NCBI GenBank assembly: GCA_012521855.1
Contig: JAAYLO010000176.1
Span: forward strand, 1-8,418
Direction of reading: 5' to 3'
DNA length: 8,418 nucleotides
Origin: Halanaerobiaceae bacterium
Lineage (GTDB): Bacteria > Bacillota > Halanaerobiia > Halanaerobiales > DTU029
Shown: in pieces, positions 5,594-8,418 of the stretch
Numbering within the stretch: the first letter of the stretch is position 1
Layout: each line of letters begins with the position of its first letter
The notes under the pieces: generated by a model
The model's database searches: none
What the model was told of the DNA's origin: nothing
What the model saw: only the letters and a program-made list of their open reading frames with translations
Made by a program: the position numbers and the translations under genes

Positions 5594-6790
5594 TTATCTC
5601 ATCATCACAGTAATATTGGCAACACCGGCAATAATAGTGATTGCTATAAAAAACATGATTGAAACTGCTGAAAGAACCAGGAAAACCATGATCAAACCAC
5701 TGCCCGTGTCATTCAGAATCTCCACCAGTCTCTGATCTGCCACAGGTTGTATCACAGCTGCTGTCAGTTTATAAACAAAGATCAGGGAGATTATCTTTAT
5801 TAGCGGAAAAGATATTATTATAATAATGATTAACATTCCGGCAATACTGACAGCGTTTTTTAAGATAAGTGAACAGCCTGCAATAAGTTCAACGGCATCA
5901 GCAAATATTTTACCAATTACCGGGACAAAGTTACCGGTCAGGTATTTGGCTGTTCTTAAAGAGATACTGTCAGTTACTGCTGCAACCCCTCCCTGTAATA
6001 ATAAAGCACCGATGAAGGAAGTCATCGCCAGGCCCAATATACTGATACCAATTTCTTTAAATAAAGAAGCCAGTCTGCTCAGGCTGATGTTTTCATTTAT
6101 CTTTGTGACAATACTCATAACCATTGCCAGAAAGATCAGGGGAAAGACAGTATATCTGATAACACTGCTTATTGCTGTAATCATCAAAAAAGTAAGTGGC
6201 TGAAAAACAGCAGCTGAGCTCAAAGCACCCAGGCTGATCAGTAAGGATAAAAGAACCGGTAATAAAGCCTGAATAAATAAAACCATATTGTCAAGAGTTT
6301 CTATAGCTGTCTGTACAGCCAGCCGGAAAGCCTGTATAATCAGGACCGAAATCAAAAGAAAAACCAGCATATTTGCAGTATCACTGATAGTTTTACTGGA
6401 AAAGGATTGATGAAAAATACTGAGGACTGCACTCAAAACAGCCAGAACAATTATCCGGCCCAGCAGACTTATATTGGCACTTATCTCTTTCCCGAGATAG
6501 CTAAAAAAAGCCCTGATAAGATCCAGAAAGCTAAAATCACTGTCTCCTTTGAGCAATTTTCCTGCCAGCTCTTTCAGATCAAAGTCCGGCAGATACCTTT
6601 CAATCTCCCTGTTGATTTTGTTTATCTCTTTCTGCAGTTCACTTAAGTTTAAGTTTTCCAGCTGGCTTTTGATAATATCATCCTGAACTGAAGACACTGC
6701 TGTACTGGAATCCCCTGCAAAGGCTGGAGAAAGGAATATAAAGAAAAATATCACTATCACAGAAATTCTCAATTTTATCATCCTGTTCAT
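5594..6790 (-). CDS. spoIIIAE: Stage III sporulation protein AE (SpoIIIAE), polytopic membrane protein
   Basis: A 398-residue protein, nearly the same length as B. subtilis SpoIIIAE (about 399). It opens with a clear signal sequence: basic MNRMIKLR, a hydrophobic core, then SPAFA-GD, giving a probable cleavage site near residue 25. An amphipathic region, QLENLNLSELQKEINKINRE (about 43-62), leads into six or seven membrane helices at about 110-126, 141-160, 174-192, 200-226, 247-266, 306-342 (probably two) and 365-395. The protein is thought to form the multi-spanning core of the SpoIIIA complex in the outer forespore membrane, possibly the membrane channel itself. The start is uncertain between ATG 6790, with GGTGG directly in front, and the in-frame ATG 6781, three codons later, which has better spacing to the same GGTGG. 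Both leave the signal peptide intact. Sixteen bases separate it from spoIIIAD. Confidence 0.95.
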   Translation of the reverse strand: MNRMIKLRISVIVIFFFIFLSPAFAGDSSTAVSSVQDDIIKSQLENLNLSELQKEINKINREIERYLPDFDLKELAGKLLKGDSDFSFLDLIRAFFSYLGKEISANISLLGRIIVLAVLSAVLSIFHQSFSSKTISDTANMLVFLLISVLIIQAFRLAVQTAIETLDNMVLFIQALLPVLLSLLISLGALSSAAVFQPLTFLMITAISSVIRYTVFPLIFLAMVMSIVTKINENISLSRLASLFKEIGISILGLAMTSFIGALLLQGGVAAVTDSISLRTAKYLTGNFVPVIGKIFADAVELIAGCSLILKNAVSIAGMLIIIIIISFPLIKIISLIFVYKLTAAVIQPVADQRLVEILNDTGSGLIMVFLVLSAVSIMFFIAITIIAGVANITVMMR

Positions 6791-6806
6791 CCACCAGTTC
6801 TCTATT

Positions 6807-7196
6807 TTATGGAGGAATTAAACTGATTATGGTTTCTGCCAGTGACAACATGATCGGGATAGAGATAATCATGATCAAGATTTTAGCTGCCAGTTCTATT
6901 TTCCCCGCCAGAGCACTCTCACCGCTATCCCTCGTTATCTCTGCCCCAAATTCACCCAGATATGCAATCCCGATAATTTTTATAATCGTCTGGAAATAAA
7001 ACATATCAATCTGTGCCTTTTCTGCCAGGCGGTTTAACAATTCTACCACTACAGCGAGTTCTTTGATTATCATGGCGAGTATTACCAGGCCGGTTATTAT
7101 ACTCAAAAGAAAGGCTATCTCCGGTTTTTCCTGTCTGATTACAATTATCAAAATAGCAGACAATACAGCAAGGCCGACAACCTGGATTATCAGCAT
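6807..7196 (-). CDS. spoIIIAD: Stage III sporulation protein AD (SpoIIIAD)
   Basis: A 129-residue integral membrane protein (family about 130). Hydrophobic helices lie near residues 3-20, 28-45 and 103-126. Between them is the most conserved stretch of the family, IGIAYLGEFGAEITRDSGES (about 75-94), followed by ALAGKIELAAKI. SpoIIIAD is one of the multi-spanning subunits of the SpoIIIA complex in the mother-cell membrane facing the forespore, and it is required for full sigma-G activity after engulfment. The ATG start is preceded by GGTGAT at close spacing, and the spoIIIAC stop lies 8 bases upstream, so the two are almost certainly cotranscribed. Nothing is truncated or unusual. The precise mechanical role within the channel is not settled in the family. 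Confidence 0.95.
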   Translation of the reverse strand: MLIIQVVGLAVLSAILIIVIRQEKPEIAFLLSIITGLVILAMIIKELAVVVELLNRLAEKAQIDMFYFQTIIKIIGIAYLGEFGAEITRDSGESALAGKIELAAKILIMIISIPIMLSLAETIISLIPP

Positions 7197-7204
7197 AGCA
7201 TCAC

Positions 7205-7399
7205 CTAGAACTTAAAAACTGTCCTGACATCATTGAACAGGTCGCCAATCAATTGAATTACTATCATCAGGACGATGATTACCCCGACCAGAGTCAGCAT
7301 CTGGGCCTGCTCTTCTTTACCGGCCTGTTTTAAAACTATATTTATTATGGAAATAAAGATACCGATTCCGGCAATCCGGAATATTAAATTTATGTCCAT
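7205..7399 (-). CDS. spoIIIAC: Stage III sporulation protein AC (SpoIIIAC)
   Basis: A small, very hydrophobic protein of 64 residues (B. subtilis homologue about 68). There are two membrane helices at about residues 5-23 and 34-52, joined by a short charged loop (KQAGKEEQ), and a basic tail. This is the normal SpoIIIAC layout. It acts in the mother-cell outer forespore membrane as part of the SpoIIIA channel, with sequence similarity to SpoIIID/AD-type small membrane subunits. I chose the ATG at 7399 because the ribosome-binding sequence AGGGGTG (7403-7409) sits just upstream. A GTG two codons earlier (7405) would add two residues (to MKMDIN...) and also aligns plausibly with relatives, but it falls inside that ribosome-binding site. 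It lies between spoIIIAB and spoIIIAD, with an 8-base gap to the latter. Identification is by size, context and sequence. Confidence 0.93.
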   Translation of the reverse strand: MDINLIFRIAGIGIFISIINIVLKQAGKEEQAQMLTLVGVIIVLMIVIQLIGDLFNDVRTVFKF

Positions 7400-7411
7400 T
7401 TTCACCCCTCA

Positions 7412-7930
7412 TTAATAAAAAAGTATAATTATCATTAAGCTGAGCAAAACTCCTGCATAACGGGCTGTTTTCACCCGTTTTGAAGCAAATTCCAGGGCTT
7501 CTTTCTCCTGTAATTCCAGTCTTTTTATTACCAGTTTATTCAGGGCAGACTGATTTTCCAGTGCTGAAACACCAATCTGTAGTCCCCAATTCATCAGAAT
7601 TACCAGGTCCTCCTTATTCAGGTTCAGCCCTTCCCGGTATTTTTCTATAGTTTCTGCCCAGAGCTCATGAAAAGTCTTCCCGGTCCCCGCTGTTAACGCC
7701 CTGCCAGACTCCAGAAAAATCAGGCGCATTGAGGAACTCAGGTTTTCTGCAGCCCTGATCAGGGCCCGTGAAAGAATCGTTTTCCCATAAGTGATTTCTG
7801 TATTGATTATATTAATGGCCAGCTGCAGTTCCCTTAATTCCCTGACCCGGTCCAGATAAATATTACTGATAATCCAGCCAATCGAACTTCCGGAAAGGAG
7901 AATCAGTAAAGCCCCTATTGTTTTAACCAA
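7412..7930 (-). CDS. spoIIIAB: Stage III sporulation protein AB (SpoIIIAB)
   Basis: A 172-residue protein, essentially the family length (about 171 in B. subtilis from memory). It begins with a hydrophobic segment at residues 4-24. A helical soluble region follows with the family-typical stretch LRELQLAINIINTEITYG (about residues 32-49), and a second membrane segment sits at the C-terminus (about 158-171). The architecture resembles GspF-like type II secretion membrane proteins, which is the recognised relationship of SpoIIIAB, so a role as inner-membrane platform partner of the SpoIIIAA ATPase is likely. The start is TTG: AGGAGG lies 9 bases upstream, inside the last codons of spoIIIAA, and the resulting N-terminus fits the family. 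A nearby ATG is in another frame and hits a stop after a few codons. Membrane location and sporulation role follow from family knowledge. Confidence 0.95.
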   Translation of the reverse strand: MVKTIGALLILLSGSSIGWIISNIYLDRVRELRELQLAINIINTEITYGKTILSRALIRAAENLSSSMRLIFLESGRALTAGTGKTFHELWAETIEKYREGLNLNKEDLVILMNWGLQIGVSALENQSALNKLVIKRLELQEKEALEFASKRVKTARYAGVLLSLMIIILFY

Positions 7931-8418
7931 TCCATCTTACCTCCTTGCCTTCCCTGTCCAGAACAGCCTCCACTGTACCAACACCCTTCCTCCTGCTTAG
8001 AACAATATATCTCTCTAAGATCTTATCCTCGATGAGTTTTTTTATAGACGGCCTGAGGATCAGAGATTGAAGATCCCTGCCATGAACACTGGCCAGCAGA
8101 CTGACCCCTGCATTTACTGCTTCCCTGATTGCCGCTATATCTTCCTCCCGTCCGATTTCATCAACTACAATAACCTCAGGTGACATGGACCTCAATATGA
8201 GTATAATTCCTTCAGCTTTAGGGCAGTTATCAAGCAAGTCTGTCCTTTTTCCTATTTTATTCACCGGAACACCATTATATGCCCCGGCAATTTCCGAACG
8301 TTCATCAATAAGAGCCGTTTTCCTCCCCCTTATGCCCCGCTCCGGCATGCCGTCACTGATAATCCGGAGCAGATCCCTGAGGAGGGTGGTCTTGCCGCAA
8401 AGGGGTGGTGAAATAATC
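7923..8418 (-). CDS. spoIIIAA: Stage III sporulation protein AA (SpoIIIAA), engulfment-channel ATPase, 5' end missing
   Basis: The open frame runs off the right edge of the window, so only the C-terminal 164 residues are seen; the frame stays open upstream of the first in-window ATG (8348). Near the edge the visible protein has a Walker A loop, SPPLCGKTTLLRDL (Lys at visible residue 9). Further on come MSPEVIVVDEIGRE, a Walker B motif with Asp-Glu at visible residues 86-87, and an SVHG segment typical of secretion-type ATPases. This is the SpoIIIAA signature; the family resembles type II/IV secretion ATPases. Its accepted role is a mother-cell cytoplasmic ATPase that powers or assembles the SpoIIIA-SpoIIQ channel feeding the forespore, where late sigma-G activity depends on it. 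The stop codon overlaps the start of spoIIIAB by 8 bases, which fits translational coupling at the head of the operon. The identification is firm; the N-terminal region cannot be judged. Confidence 0.95.
   Translation of the reverse strand, partial: IISPPLCGKTTLLRDLLRIISDGMPERGIRGRKTALIDERSEIAGAYNGVPVNKIGKRTDLLDNCPKAEGIILILRSMSPEVIVVDEIGREEDIAAIREAVNAGVSLLASVHGRDLQSLILRPSIKKLIEDKILERYIVLSRRKGVGTVEAVLDREGKEVRWIG

Noticed and set aside
5826..6203. Plus-strand open frame of 125 codons opposite spoIIIAE
   Set aside because: Antisense to membrane-helix codons of spoIIIAE, which naturally leave open frames on the other strand. No start signal or domain is seen.
1..8418. Search for a mobile element, CRISPR array, tRNA/rRNA or defence genes
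   Set aside because: Nothing of this kind is visible. The window is fully accounted for by two conserved core gene clusters on one strand with normal-looking composition throughout.

Overview
The window reads as chromosomal DNA from an endospore-forming Firmicute. The strongest evidence is a complete run of spoIIIA genes (spoIIIAA, cut by the window edge, through spoIIIAH), followed by accB, accC, an Asp23-family gene and nusB. This gene order is conserved in Bacillus and Clostridia. The moderately AT-rich sequence, the clostridial-looking proteins and the amaP/DUF2273 genes between asp23 and nusB suggest the class Clostridia or a neighbour such as Halanaerobiales. That placement is an inference without a database search. 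All supported genes lie on the minus strand, so the biological order runs from high to low coordinates.

Right part (about 8418 to 3729): spoIIIAA (5' end missing), AB, AC, AD, AE, AF, AG and AH are tightly packed, with overlaps or gaps of at most a few tens of bases. The series ends in a strong intrinsic terminator at 3729-3759. These proteins form the mother-cell half of the SpoIIIA-SpoIIQ channel, or 'feeding tube', built across the septum during engulfment. AA is the cytoplasmic ATPase, AB to AE are membrane components, AF, AG and AH are single- or double-pass proteins with ring-building domains between the membranes, and AH binds forespore SpoIIQ. The sigma-E promoter expected in front of spoIIIAA lies outside the window.

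Left part (about 3700 to 61): a short intergenic region carries a candidate vegetative promoter. It is followed by accB, accC, asp23, amaP, a DUF2273 gene and nusB, and then a second intrinsic terminator at 61-86. AccB and AccC are the biotin carrier and biotin carboxylase of acetyl-CoA carboxylase; the carboxyltransferase genes accA and accD are not here. Asp23, AmaP and the DUF2273 protein form an envelope-associated module, and NusB is the rRNA antitermination factor. A hairpin overlapping the asp23 stop codon may reduce read-through into amaP-DUF2273-nusB. A promoter with perfect -35 and -10 hexamers sits at the extreme left edge and points out of the window.

This is mostly a conserved core region. 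I saw no mobile element, CRISPR array, tRNA or rRNA, and nothing that amounts to a new system. The points worth checking concern start codons, the asp23 hairpin, a small tandem repeat in spoIIIAG, and the pairing of fatty-acid synthesis genes with an Asp23/AmaP module. No stretch longer than 300 bases lacks a gene.
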